A DNA stretch of 64,000 bases from Hymenobacter canadensis (GTDB taxonomy: Bacteria; Bacteroidota; Bacteroidia; Cytophagales; Hymenobacteraceae). The notes below the pieces were generated by a model, which saw nothing but the letters and a program-made list of their open reading frames with translations, made no database searches and was not told the DNA's origin. Below, piece after piece: positions 45,052 through 53,846 of this stretch (the first letter of the stretch is position 1; each line of letters begins with the position of its first letter). The DNA is taken from contig NZ_CP114767.1 of assembly GCF_027359925.1 (NCBI RefSeq), forward strand, positions 1,426,001 through 1,490,000. Reading direction: 5' to 3'. Made by a program: the position numbers and the translations under genes.

Positions 45052-45131
45052 ACCTCAGATACGCAGCCAGCTTAGCAGTTGGATTTTGGGCACAGATGTC
45101 GATTATCCAATTTCCCGTATTGGGTAGCTCC

Positions 45132-45368
45132 TTACCGGCGACGTAGCATGGAGTGCACCTGCAGCCGCAGCCAGCCAGACATATAAGTAGCCAGGTCGGC
45201 TTCCGTTACTTCGTTCTGCGCCAGCACTTCCCGGCGGCTCAGAAAGTTCGATTGCAGCGAGTAGAGAGCCACCCAAGCCCGATGCTGCCGGGATAAACCA
45301 GCCGCTGGAGAACCCGCTAGAGAACCCATGAGCTGCGTGTTATTGCCAGAAAGTATAGTTGCTATCAT
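45132..45368 (-). CDS. small hypothetical protein, tandem paralogue 2
   Basis: The ATG at 45368 gives 78 residues; block LSRQHRAWVALYSLQSNFLS and NEVTEADLATYMSGWLRLQV match paralogue 1. A tandem duplication of one small gene. The start was chosen by that alignment; the frame is open to 45416. Confidence 0.5.
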   Translation of the reverse strand: MIATILSGNNTQLMGSLAGSPAAGLSRQHRAWVALYSLQSNFLSRREVLAQNEVTEADLATYMSGWLRLQVHSMLRRR

Positions 45369-45566
45369 GCCGATACCTACGGCATTATTCCTGTTTTCAG
45401 ATTTAAGGTTTCTCAAATTGAGCTTAAAAAATCTTTTTGTCGGAACTTTTTTCGGTAGAATGAATCCCTCCTACCTAAGGCAGACAAAATCAGGAAGCGC
45501 CTTATCCGTTGGTTTTATGGACTCTCGTAGAACGTTGCCATCCAATCCAGTGCTGCCAGCGGCCGG

Positions 45567-46361
45567 CTACACGGCCACCGGGGCCTTGATAGCGGGCCAG
45601 GGGTCGTAGTTTTCGAGGGTGAAGTCTTCGTATTGAAAGGCGAAGATGTCCTGTACGGCCGGGTTCAGGCGCATGCGGGGCAGCGGGCGGGGCTCCCGGG
45701 TGAGCTGCAGGCGGGCCTGCTCCAGGTGGTTGCTGTAGAGGTGGGTGTCGCCGCCGGTCCAGATGAACTCGCCGGGCTCCAGGCCGGTGACCTGGGCCAT
45801 CATGAGCGTGAGCAGAGCGTAGGAGGCAATATTGAAGGGCACGCCAAGGAACACATCGGCGGAGCGCTGGTAGAGCTGGCAGCTGAGGCGGCCGTCGGCC
45901 ACGTAGAACTGGAACAGGGCGTGGCAGGGCGTCAGGCGCATGAGGGGCAGCTCGGCCACGTTCCAGGCCGAAACCACCATGCGGCGCGAATCGGGCTGCG
46001 TGCGTAGCAGGTGCACCATCTGCGCAATCTGGTCGATGCTCTGGCCGTCGGGCGTGGCCCAGCTGCGCCACTGCTTGCCGTAGATGGGGCCCAGCTCGCC
46101 ATTTTCATCGGCCCACTCCCGCCAGATGGTCACGCCCACGTCTTCCAGGGACTGGTTGCTGGTGTCGCCACGCAGAAACCAGAGCAGCTCGTGGATGATG
46201 CTTTTCAGGTGGACTTTTTTGGTGGTTACCAGCGGAAAGCCCTGCTGCAGATCAAACCGCATCTGGTAGCCGAACACCGACTGCGTGCCGGTGCCGGTGC
46301 GGTCGGTTTTCTGGGTGCCGTGGTCGAGGATGTGCTGCAGCAGGGTGTGGTACTGGTTCAT
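45567..46361 (-). CDS. thyA: thymidylate synthase
   Basis: Methylates dUMP to dTMP with methylene-tetrahydrofolate. The ATG at 46361 gives 264 residues, the standard length: [38 protein letters not shown], catalytic Cys in [35 protein letters not shown] and the C-terminal IKAPVAV. The upstream part of the open frame is not family-like. Confidence 0.97.
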   Translation of the reverse strand: MNQYHTLLQHILDHGTQKTDRTGTGTQSVFGYQMRFDLQQGFPLVTTKKVHLKSIIHELLWFLRGDTSNQSLEDVGVTIWREWADENGELGPIYGKQWRSWATPDGQSIDQIAQMVHLLRTQPDSRRMVVSAWNVAELPLMRLTPCHALFQFYVADGRLSCQLYQRSADVFLGVPFNIASYALLTLMMAQVTGLEPGEFIWTGGDTHLYSNHLEQARLQLTREPRPLPRMRLNPAVQDIFAFQYEDFTLENYDPWPAIKAPVAV

Positions 46362-46411
46362 GGAGCGGATTGTAGCGTAAGCTTTAGCTTGCGCCGAAGC
46401 GAACAAGCCGC

Positions 46412-46419
46412 CAAAAATA
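46412..46419 (-). promoter_or_regulatory. possible -7 element for thyA (TATTTTTG)
   Basis: The minus strand reads TATTTTTG, an exact TAnnTTTG match, about 50 nt before the thyA ATG. It directly follows the terminator of the preceding gene. Confidence 0.45.
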
Positions 46420-46448
46420 GAAAAAGCCGCCCGGTTCGGGCGGCTTTT
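46420..46448 (-). terminator. terminator between the TIGR03643 gene and thyA
   Basis: AAAAGCCGCCCG-GTT-CGGGCGGCTTTT, a 12-bp perfect stem with T-run. Confidence 0.88.
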
Positions 46449-46482
46449 CTGGCAGGATGGCTTTCGGGGAAACGCGGCGCGT

Positions 46483-46782
46483 TTACCGCTTGCTGATTTT
46501 GTTGTGGGTGATGCTGCGCTGCTGGTTGCTTTTGAAGCCGTCCACGTCGTCGGAGCGGAGGGCGCGGTGCTTGGTGGCGCGGCCGCTCATGCGGGCCCGC
46601 CACATCCGGAACGAGGACGCCTTCATTTCGCGGCGCATCAGGGCAATGACGTCCTTTTCGGCCAAGCCAAACTGGGTTTCAATGGCCTCGAACGGCGTGC
46701 GGTCCTCCCAGCCCATTTCGATGATTCGGTCAATGTCTTCGGGAGATAAGGCAGCGGCAGGTTGGGCAGGATTATCGGGCAT
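46483..46782 (-). CDS. TIGR03643 family protein
   Basis: A 99-residue protein with the family's signature: [54 protein letters not shown]. Small, helical, probably DNA- or RNA-binding by its conserved basic end; no experimental role is known to me. ATG at 46782. Confidence 0.85.
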   Translation of the reverse strand: MPDNPAQPAAALSPEDIDRIIEMGWEDRTPFEAIETQFGLAEKDVIALMRREMKASSFRMWRARMSGRATKHRALRSDDVDGFKSNQQRSITHNKISKR

Positions 46783-46873
46783 CGGATGGCAGATTGTGCG
46801 GGGCTAACATGCCCGACGCTTCTGCAACCGCCGGGCTTCGGGGGATGTTTCGGGGCACAGCCGCCGCCGGCCG

Positions 46874-47353
46874 TTACTGCGCCGCCAGCACTTCACGCCA
46901 CTGGCCACTTTCGGCATAGTGTTTTACCACGCGCCCACGCGCCACCAGAAACTTCCGGAGGTAGCGTTTCAGCACCAGCGCATCCACCACTTGGCCCAGC
47001 CAACCCAACGGAGAGGCAAACTCGAACACGTCCCGCATCAGGGTACCAGCATCCTGCACTTGAAAATGGTGCTCATGGCGCATGCGTTTAAAAGCGCCCT
47101 GCTGCATTTCGTCGCAGAAATACCCCGGGGCCTCAAATGCTGTTACTTTGCTCGTCAGCGTCTGCCACACGCCAAAATGCCGCGCCCGGAACGTGACGGA
47201 GTCGCCGAGCTGCAGCACGCCGCGGCGGACGCCACCGATGATTTGCTCCTGGGTTTGGCTGGCCGAAATGGTATGCAAATCCATACTTAACGCCAGCTGA
47301 AAACAGCGGGCCGATGGGGCGTTGATGAATGTCAGGACTTCGATAGTGGGCAT
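46874..47353 (-). CDS. SRPBCC-family ligand-binding protein
   Basis: 159 residues with a START-like helix-grip fold: MPTIEVLTFINAPSARCFQL, SVTFRARHFGVWQTLTSKV, PGYFCDEMQQGAFKRMRHEH, VFEFASPLGWLGQVVDALVL. Similar proteins in this phylum are called cell division inhibitor-like, but the ligand is unknown. ATG at 47353. Confidence 0.75.
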   Translation of the reverse strand: MPTIEVLTFINAPSARCFQLALSMDLHTISASQTQEQIIGGVRRGVLQLGDSVTFRARHFGVWQTLTSKVTAFEAPGYFCDEMQQGAFKRMRHEHHFQVQDAGTLMRDVFEFASPLGWLGQVVDALVLKRYLRKFLVARGRVVKHYAESGQWREVLAAQ

Positions 47354-47378
47354 AACACTCTTACAATTAGTTGCTTGC

Positions 47379-47828
47379 TTATCTTACACTGTGCGCCAGG
47401 CAGGCTTCCCTGAAGCTTACTATATTCTGCTTTTTAGCCTGCTTTAAATACCGCTTGATTGGCGCATAGCCAACAGTTTGAGGCACATTGACCGAGAAAT
47501 AGCCCGGCAAATGACTTTCCTCCCAATCACAGCCCAGCTTCTCCAAAGCCTGTTGCACCGCACTCTTCATGTCCGCCTGCAGCAGCATAATCTGCAGCGT
47601 GGTGTTGCCGGATTCCTCTTCCAGTCCTTTCACAACCAGCTGTCCTTCCTCCATCTCCGCCAGCACAATGTCACCTAACGAGTAGCTCGTCACGAAAAAC
47701 GGCACATTATCGAGCCTATATAAACCTTGTTTTTGGTCGACTACTTCAGCCCACAGGCTTTCCACATAATCCTCATCAAGCACCGTATTGAAGAAATGAA
47801 AAACCACTTTAACTGAGGCTGACTCCAT
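47379..47828 (-). CDS. DUF4265-like protein
   Basis: 149 residues; VESLWAEVVDQKQGLYRLDN, VPFFVTSYSLGDIVLAEMEE and a C-terminal segment match the DUF4265 layout. Cytoplasmic, no known function. ATG at 47828. Confidence 0.7.
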   Translation of the reverse strand: MESASVKVVFHFFNTVLDEDYVESLWAEVVDQKQGLYRLDNVPFFVTSYSLGDIVLAEMEEGQLVVKGLEEESGNTTLQIMLLQADMKSAVQQALEKLGCDWEESHLPGYFSVNVPQTVGYAPIKRYLKQAKKQNIVSFREACLAHSVR

Positions 47829-47898
47829 GGAAATCGTATTAAGCTGTTGACAGGTATCGGTAAAATCACTTGCCTAAAAAAAGCCTATATAAGCGAAA

Positions 47899-47928
47899 TA
47901 CCCCACGCATGTTTACATACGTGGGGTA
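47899..47928 (-). terminator. hairpin after the Cys-rich gene
   Basis: ATACCCCACG(CATG) and (ATA)CGTGGGGTAT form a stem of at least 10 bp before the DUF4265 start. Likely ends the 47956 transcript. Confidence 0.65.
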
Positions 47929-47955
47929 TCAATTACTTGCTCAGGATAGGCTTGC

Positions 47956-48195
47956 TTATAACGACTTCACGGCCGGCGCTACTGCCGGAGCCGGCGTAAC
48001 AGCCGCCGTTTTGGCGCCTTTCTTCATGCAGCACGAGGGCGTGCCGGCCGTGGCGCCGGTTTTGGCGCACTTGGCGGCCATTTCGGTGGAGCAGGCTTCT
48101 TTCTTCTTGCCTTTGCCGGCGGCTTTGTCGCCCTCGTGGGCAACGGCGGAACCGGCGAAGGCGAACAGGGCGAGGGCGAGCAGGGCGTTTTTCAT
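47956..48195 (-). CDS. small secreted Cys-containing protein
   Basis: The ATG at 48195 (MKNALLALALFAFAGSAVAH) gives 79 residues with a Sec signal peptide cleaved after AVA. The mature part is Lys/Ala-rich with CSTEMAAKCAKTGATAG and CCMKKG, four Cys that could bind a metal or form disulphides. Periplasmic; function unknown. Confidence 0.65.
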   Translation of the reverse strand: MKNALLALALFAFAGSAVAHEGDKAAGKGKKKEACSTEMAAKCAKTGATAGTPSCCMKKGAKTAAVTPAPAVAPAVKSL

Positions 48196-48299
48196 GGGTA
48201 GTATCGAGGAAAGAGGAAACAAATGGCCAAAAGCCCGGGTTGGCTCCTGGTTGCCCTAAAGTAATGCGGTTTCGGCAGAAACCCGCGCCGCGGCGGCCC

Positions 48300-48307
48300 T
48301 ACCTTTG
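48300..48307 (+). promoter_or_regulatory. possible -7 element for the exporter gene (TACCTTTG)
   Basis: Exact TAnnTTTG match about 70 nt upstream of the exporter ATG; the -33 box is only weakly TTTCG-like. Confidence 0.4.
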
Positions 48308-48375
48308 TGGCGGCGCTTCGGCGGCCACTTTCCGTTCAATGATGCGCGCAGCCCCGGCGGCGCGGCACTGGTTTT

Positions 48376-50676
48376 ATGCCCCTTCGCAAACTCGCGCACC
48401 TTACCCTGCTGGCCCTCGGGCTACTGACGGCTTTGGCCGGTTTTTTCGTGGCCCAGCTGCGGTTCAACTACAATTTCAACGACTTCTACCCCGCCGGCGA
48501 CCCGGACCTGGACTACTACGAGCAGTACGCGGCCCGCTTCGGCAACGACAACGACTACGTGCTGCTGGGCCTGGAAGCCCCGGCCGGCCAGACGGTGTTC
48601 GAGCCCCGGTTCCTGACCAAGGTCGATTCGCTGACGCGCTTTATCCGGGCGCGACGGCACGTCACGCAGGTATCGTCGCCGACCACGGCCAGCAACCCGG
48701 TGGTGGAAGGGCTGGGCGTGTTCAACGTGCCCTACCTGCACCCCCAGGAGCCCGCCCGCCGCGCCACCGATTCGGCATTGGTGTACCGCACGCCGGGCCT
48801 CGTGGGCAACCTGATTTCCCGGGATGCGCGGGCCGTAACGGTGCTGTTCCAGACTTCGCCCAACCTCAGCAAGCCGCCCGGCGACTCGCTGCTGGCGGCC
48901 GTGCGCACGGAGCTGGCCCGCCAGGGCATCCCCGAAAACGAGTACCACATGGCCGGCAAAATGGTGGCCCAGTCGGTGTTCGTGGACCGGCTGCAGATGG
49001 AGCTGCTGGTGTTTATGAGCCTCTCGGTGGTACTCGTGACGGGGCTGCTGTGGCTCACGTTCCGGACCTGGTGGGGCGTGGTGCTGCCGCTGGTGGTGGT
49101 GCTGGGCTCCATTCTGTGGGGGCTGGGCGTGATGTCGGCCTTCGGGGTGAGCATTGATTTGATGACGGCTTTGCTGCCGGTGATGCTGTTCGTGGTGGGC
49201 ATGTCGGATACCATCCACATCATCACGCGCTACGTCACGGAGCTGGGCTACGGGGCCAGCAAGAAGGATTCGCTGCTGATTGCGCTCAAGGAATCGGGCT
49301 TCGGCTCGGGGCTCTCGGCCCTCACCACCAGCATCGGTTTCTTCACGCTGATGACCAGCACCATCCGACCGATTTACAACTTCGGACTGTTTACAGGCAT
49401 TGCCGTGCTGCTCACCTTCTTGCTCAGCTTCACGCTGCTGCCGGCCATGCTGCTGCTGCTGCGCAAGCCCCAGCTGCGCATTCCGCGCGAAACCGGCCAC
49501 AGCTGGGACGGCGTGCTGGGCCGGATGTTCCGCACGGTGCTGGCCCGGCGGCACTGGGTGGTGGCCATCAGCGCGGTGGTGCTGGGGCTGTCGGTGGCCT
49601 CGGCCTCGCGCATCCGCATCAACTCGGCGCTGCTCGACGACCTGTCGCAAAACGACCCGGTGAAGCTGGATTTCAAGTTTTTCGAGCGGCAGTTCGCCGG
49701 CGTGCGGCCTTTCGAGCTGGATTTGAAGCCGGCCCCCGGCCGCTCGATTTACGACCTGGACGTGCTACGCCAGACCGAGCAGATTGAGAACTACCTGCAA
49801 AAGGATTACGGCCTGAACTTCGTGGCCTCGCCCGTCACGCTCATCAAATCGGTGCGCAAGGCCCTGAACGGGGGCCTGCTGACCGAGTACCGGCTGCCCG
49901 ACTCGGAGGCCGAGCTGGCACGCCTGACGCGTAAGGTGAAGCTGTTTCGCAAGAAGCCGGAGTTCCGGGCCCTGGCCCTGCCCGACGGCTCCGAGGGCCG
50001 CCTCACCGGCCGCATGCCCGACGTGGGCAGCATCCGGGCCGATGCCCTGAACGCCGGCCTGCGCCGCTTCCTGCGCACCTCCGTAGACAGCACCGTGCTG
50101 CAAACCCGCCTCACCGGCTCGGCCAACCTCATCGACAAAAACAACGAAAACCTCACGCTCAACATGATTACGGGCATGAGCATCGACATTGTGATGGTGA
50201 CGCTGATTGTGCTGCTGCTGTTCCGCTCGGTGCGCATGACGGTGGTGGTGCTCATCCCCAACCTGGTGCCCATCCTGATTGTGGCCGGCGTGATGGGCGC
50301 GGCCGGCGTGAGCATGAAGGTGAGCACCAGCATCATCTTCACCATTGCCTTCGGCATTGCCGTCGATGACACCATCCACTTCATCTCGAAGCTGAAACTG
50401 GTGCTGCTCAAGGAGCCCAGTTTGTTCAAGGCCGTGCGCAAAACCTACCTAATGGCCGGCAAAGCCGTCATCGTCACCTCGCTGATTCTGGTAGGCGGCT
50501 TCTCGACGTTGATCTTTTCTTCCTTTGACGGCACATTCTACGTGGGCCTGCTGATTGGTCTGACCCTGCTGTTCGGGGTAGTGGCTGAGCTGACTTTGCT
50601 GCCGATTCTGATTCTGGCGTTCTACCGTCACCGACCCAAGGAAATACGGCAGCCGGTACCTCTACTGGAGGCTTAG
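48376..50676 (+). CDS. RND-superfamily exporter (MMPL/COG1033 type)
   Basis: 766 residues, about 12 membrane helices in two halves. Each half has a periplasmic loop after TM1 and a five-helix block whose fourth helix carries the proton-relay motif: GMSDTIHIITRYV in the first, FGIAVDDTIHFISKL in the second. This type exports lipids, sterol-like or hopanoid molecules through the inner membrane; the substrate here cannot be read. ATG at 48376. A strong terminator follows. Confidence 0.88.
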   Translation: MPLRKLAHLTLLALGLLTALAGFFVAQLRFNYNFNDFYPAGDPDLDYYEQYAARFGNDNDYVLLGLEAPAGQTVFEPRFLTKVDSLTRFIRARRHVTQVSSPTTASNPVVEGLGVFNVPYLHPQEPARRATDSALVYRTPGLVGNLISRDARAVTVLFQTSPNLSKPPGDSLLAAVRTELARQGIPENEYHMAGKMVAQSVFVDRLQMELLVFMSLSVVLVTGLLWLTFRTWWGVVLPLVVVLGSILWGLGVMSAFGVSIDLMTALLPVMLFVVGMSDTIHIITRYVTELGYGASKKDSLLIALKESGFGSGLSALTTSIGFFTLMTSTIRPIYNFGLFTGIAVLLTFLLSFTLLPAMLLLLRKPQLRIPRETGHSWDGVLGRMFRTVLARRHWVVAISAVVLGLSVASASRIRINSALLDDLSQNDPVKLDFKFFERQFAGVRPFELDLKPAPGRSIYDLDVLRQTEQIENYLQKDYGLNFVASPVTLIKSVRKALNGGLLTEYRLPDSEAELARLTRKVKLFRKKPEFRALALPDGSEGRLTGRMPDVGSIRADALNAGLRRFLRTSVDSTVLQTRLTGSANLIDKNNENLTLNMITGMSIDIVMVTLIVLLLFRSVRMTVVVLIPNLVPILIVAGVMGAAGVSMKVSTSIIFTIAFGIAVDDTIHFISKLKLVLLKEPSLFKAVRKTYLMAGKAVIVTSLILVGGFSTLIFSSFDGTFYVGLLIGLTLLFGVVAELTLLPILILAFYRHRPKEIRQPVPLLEA

Positions 50677-50692
50677 ACGCATTTCTACACGT

Positions 50693-50731
50693 AAACGGCC
50701 GGCCCGCTTTTGAAAAGTGGGCCGGCCGTTT
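50693..50731 (+). terminator. terminator after the exporter gene
   Basis: AAACGGCCGGCCC and GGGCCGGCCGTTT form a 13-bp stem followed by a T-run. Confidence 0.9.
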
Positions 50732-50754
50732 TTTGCTACTGGCTTGATCTTATT

Positions 50755-51246
50755 TTAAGGTTTGGCAAGCGTCAGACCTACTGGTGCCAGTTGTGGGCCT
50801 TGGTCGTAGAGGTTGATATAGAGCAACATGGGTTTGGCACTGCCGGACCAGGTCACCTCATACACATCCAGCATCCCCATTCCGCCTATAATGCCGTTGG
50901 GCGTTTTGAAAGCACAGCAGCTCCCGCGCCGCCGGTAGCTAATTTCCTCGCCGCCGGGGCCGCGCAGGGCATTCAGGTAGCTTTGCTGATTGCGGGCACC
51001 AGAATCCGTTATACCACCCACGCAAATGGGTTTCTGCTGCGTCACGCCGTATTCCGGGTCGGTGGCTATGGCTAATCCGGCGGCCGGCGCTACGGTTTGG
51101 CGCGCGTTGTCGTAGTAGCTTTGCGGCAGGTTGGTTGAGCCGGTGATGTTCGGCTTATCGTTGGTACCGGACGTAGTTTTGGCGGTCTTGCAGGCCGAAG
51201 TACTCAGCACTGTCGATAGACTTAGAAGATAGAAGATACGTTTCAT
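50755..51246 (-). CDS. lipoprotein of unknown function
   Basis: 163 residues with a lipoprotein signal: MKRIFYLLSLSTVLSTSAC, lipobox STSAC. The mature part has the pattern DPEYGVTQQKPICVGG, YLNALRGPGGEEISYRRRGS and CCAFKTPNGIIGG, seen in a Bacteroidetes lipoprotein family that databases sometimes mislabel as an aldolase. Outer-membrane or periplasmic location. ATG at 51246. Confidence 0.72.
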   Translation of the reverse strand: MKRIFYLLSLSTVLSTSACKTAKTTSGTNDKPNITGSTNLPQSYYDNARQTVAPAAGLAIATDPEYGVTQQKPICVGGITDSGARNQQSYLNALRGPGGEEISYRRRGSCCAFKTPNGIIGGMGMLDVYEVTWSGSAKPMLLYINLYDQGPQLAPVGLTLAKP

Positions 51247-51300
51247 AGGCTCGATTTAAGCAAAATCGTCTTTCTCCCCACTCCTGCCCCCTGCTTTGTT

Positions 51301-51894
51301 TTGATTTATTCATTCATTTCACGCCGCTTCTCCTTCGTCATCCTGTCAGCGAGTCTGACCCTGGGTTCCGCCCTCGCCCAAACGCCTACCACCGCCCCGC
51401 CCGGCGACCCGCTGCCCCGCCTGATTCAGGAGCGCCAGCAGATGGTGCAGCAGTACGAAGATGCTGCCTCCCAGCGCAATGCCTTTCTGGCCAACAAGCC
51501 CAGCAAAAAAGACCTGCAGGAAGTAGTGGACGCCCTGAAAGGCATCATCCGCAAAGACACCGAAATCGTACGCGCCGTGCAGGCCGGCACCCTACGCAAA
51601 ACCGCCGCCGTGGTGGCCGAAAACCAGCAGGTGAAGCAGCTGGCCACCGTGGCCCAGACCGACCAGAGCAGCACCCAGGAGCGGTTCCACGACCTGGAAA
51701 ACCAGATTGCCAACCTCCAGGAGCGCGACCGGCAGCGCGACAAAAAGCTCCGGGACCTGCAAGCCACCGCCGACGAAGCCACCGCCGCCCGCACCAGCCG
51801 CGAGCTGCTGGCCGCCGCCCTGGCCGTGCTGTCGGCCGGCCTGCTGTTCTATGTGCTGAAGCTGCGCAGTGCGCCGGTGAAGCGCCGGAAGTAG
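51301..51894 (+). CDS. membrane-anchored coiled-coil protein
   Basis: 197 residues from a TTG at 51301; no ATG gives the signal peptide (FSFVILSASLTLGSALAQ), so the TTG is preferred. Residues 45-160 form a Gln/Lys/Glu-rich coiled coil, and a C-terminal hydrophobic helix (LLAAALAVLSAGLLFYVLKL) anchors it. Likely periplasmic with a single anchor. Function not recognised. Divergent from the lipoprotein gene. Confidence 0.6.
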   Translation: MIYSFISRRFSFVILSASLTLGSALAQTPTTAPPGDPLPRLIQERQQMVQQYEDAASQRNAFLANKPSKKDLQEVVDALKGIIRKDTEIVRAVQAGTLRKTAAVVAENQQVKQLATVAQTDQSSTQERFHDLENQIANLQERDRQRDKKLRDLQATADEATAARTSRELLAAALAVLSAGLLFYVLKLRSAPVKRRK

Positions 51895-51908
51895 TACACC
51901 AACCAGCT

Positions 51909-52007
51909 GTCATCCTGAGCGGAGCGAAGGACCTTATCATGTTAGAACACAGCATTGAACAATTGTCGTTGTAACGGGATAAGGTCCTTCGCTCCGCTCA
52001 GGATGAC
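51909..52007. repeat. 30-bp inverted repeat (GTCATCCTGAGCGGAGCG family)
   Basis: 51909-51938 and 51978-52007 are perfect complements with a 39-nt loop. The arm GTCATCCTGAGCGGAGCGAA is typical of dispersed palindromic elements in Hymenobacter-like genomes. It probably ends the coiled-coil gene's transcript. Confidence 0.85.
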
Positions 52008-52034
52008 AAGGTATTCTCACCCACTCTCCCCGCC

Positions 52035-52385
52035 ATGCTCATTCCCGCCGCCCAGTTCCTGACCTACGCCGAGGCGGTGGCGCTGTACAACCAGCTCAAA
52101 GATGCCGATGTGGATGCGCTGGTGAAAACCTGCGGGCCGCCCTCCTTCCCCTTCGGCGACGGCATGTACTACCAATTGTTGATTGAGGAAGCCGACGTGC
52201 CGCTGGCCCAGGAAACAGTGGAAGTATTTGAGCTGCAGCGCGCCGCGCCGAAAGCCGTGCGCTGCCCCAGCTGCCGGGCGGAGGGAGCAGCGCCGCTGGC
52301 CCGGCCGGCGTGGTGGAAAAAACTGGTGTATGCCGGCACCACGCTGCACAAATGCCCGCAGTGCGGCGCGGAATTTCCGGTCTGA
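52035..52385 (+). CDS. DUF2007-like protein with a zinc ribbon
   Basis: 116 residues. The N-terminal 65 (FLTYAEAVALYNQLKDADVD, MYYQLLIEEADVPLAQE) resemble the DUF2007 ferredoxin-like fold; the C-terminus has two Cys pairs, CPSCRAEG and KCPQCGAEF, a likely zinc ribbon. ATG at 52035. It precedes the SWIM cluster with a 57-bp gap but need not belong to it. Confidence 0.65.
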   Translation: MLIPAAQFLTYAEAVALYNQLKDADVDALVKTCGPPSFPFGDGMYYQLLIEEADVPLAQETVEVFELQRAAPKAVRCPSCRAEGAAPLARPAWWKKLVYAGTTLHKCPQCGAEFPV

Positions 52386-52442
52386 ACCCCTACTTTGCTC
52401 CGGTAACCGTCCCGCTTCGGCGGGCCCAACCGTGACTCTGTT

Positions 52443-53843
52443 TTGACCTGGACCGAAGAACAGGCCCGCGCCCTCATCACTGACCCCGGCACCCTGAAAC
52501 GGGGCCAGGAGCTGGCCGCCCCCGCCAAGTGGGGGAACCTGGGCCGCACCGACAGCGCCGCCTGGGGGGAGTGCAAAGGCAGCGGCAGCAAGCCCTACCA
52601 AACCGGCATCGACCTGACCGGCCCCGCCTTCAAGTGCTCCTGCCCGAGCCACGCTTTTCCCTGCAAGCACGGCGCAGCCCTGCTCCTGCTCTTGGCCCGG
52701 CAGCCCCAGCTGCTAAGCACTACCACGCCCCCACCGTGGCTGACGGAATGGTTGGATAAGCGCCAGCAAAACCAGGAAAAAAAGGTTGTCAGGACCCAGG
52801 AGCCGGCCGCACCGACTGCCGACCCGCAAGCCACCGAGGCCGCCGCGGAAGCCGCCCGCCAAAAGCGCGAAGCCCAGCGCCAAACCCGCATGCAGCGCGG
52901 GGTGCAGGAGCTGGAAACCTGGCTGGTGGATATCATGCGGGCCGGCCTCGCTGCCACCGACCAGCAGCCCCGCAGCTACTGGGAAAACCAAGCCGCCCGC
53001 CTCGTGGACAACCAGCTGCCCGGCCTCGCCACGGTGGTGCGTGAGCTGCCCACGCTGCGCCACCAGGGCGCCGATTGGCCCGCCCGGATGCTGGCCCGCC
53101 TCGGGGAGCTGTATCTGCTGGTGCGCGCGTTTCTGCGGCTGCCCGAGCTGGCCGAAGATGCCCGCCAGGAGGTGCTGCAGCTGGTGGGCGTACCCCTCAG
53201 GAAGGAAGACGTGCAGGCCACCCAGCCCGCCATACCCGACGAATGGCGCGTGCTGGCCCTGACCACAACCGAGGAAGAGCGCCTGACTGTGCGGCGCGCC
53301 TGGCTGCAGGGCCGCCAGACCGGCCGTTTCGCGCTGGTGGTGGAGTTTTCCTTCGGCGGGCAGGCCTTTGTCACGCCCCTGCTGCCCGATGGCTCCTACG
53401 CCGGGGAGTTGACGTTTTATCCGGGATTACTGCCGTTGCGGGCTATTCCCGGCCAGCTCACATTTCAAGGCACCAGCCAGGGAAGCAGCGCCCCCACCGG
53501 CAGCTGCGGGCCAGCGCAGCTGCTGGAGGAATACGCCGGCGCACTGGGCCGTCAGCCGTGGTTTCGCGAGTGGCCGGCCCTGCTTACCGGTGGTGTGCCC
53601 GTCCCTACCGCCGAGGGCTGGATGCTGCGGTTTCCGGCCGGGTCCGGCGGGCCGGATGCAACCAATGGTACTTCCCGGGAAAACACCACCACTGCCATTC
53701 GCCTGCTCTGCGACGACCTGTTTGGCTGGGAGCTACGGGCCATCAGTGGAGGGGAACCGCTAACGATATTCGGGGAATGGACCGGCCAGGGCCTGCGCCC
53801 GCTGGTAGGCTGGAACGCCGTAGCGGAACGACAAACTACCTAG
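52443..53843 (+). CDS. SWIM zinc-finger protein (YehQ-like)
   Basis: 466 residues from a TTG at 52443; no upstream ATG keeps the frame. The SWIM motif CxCx(n)CxH is FKCSCPSHAFPCKHGAALLL (residues 59-78). A Gln/Glu-rich linker follows, then the LETWLVDIMRAGLA and RDxxAARLVDNQLPGLA segments seen in the YehQ/SWIM proteins of yeh-type clusters. First gene of a five-gene cluster, 3 bp before the DUF5691 gene. DNA- or protein-binding part of a MoxR-VWA system. Confidence 0.8.
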   Translation: MTWTEEQARALITDPGTLKRGQELAAPAKWGNLGRTDSAAWGECKGSGSKPYQTGIDLTGPAFKCSCPSHAFPCKHGAALLLLLARQPQLLSTTTPPPWLTEWLDKRQQNQEKKVVRTQEPAAPTADPQATEAAAEAARQKREAQRQTRMQRGVQELETWLVDIMRAGLAATDQQPRSYWENQAARLVDNQLPGLATVVRELPTLRHQGADWPARMLARLGELYLLVRAFLRLPELAEDARQEVLQLVGVPLRKEDVQATQPAIPDEWRVLALTTTEEERLTVRRAWLQGRQTGRFALVVEFSFGGQAFVTPLLPDGSYAGELTFYPGLLPLRAIPGQLTFQGTSQGSSAPTGSCGPAQLLEEYAGALGRQPWFREWPALLTGGVPVPTAEGWMLRFPAGSGGPDATNGTSRENTTTAIRLLCDDLFGWELRAISGGEPLTIFGEWTGQGLRPLVGWNAVAERQTT

Positions 53844-53846
53844 CCG

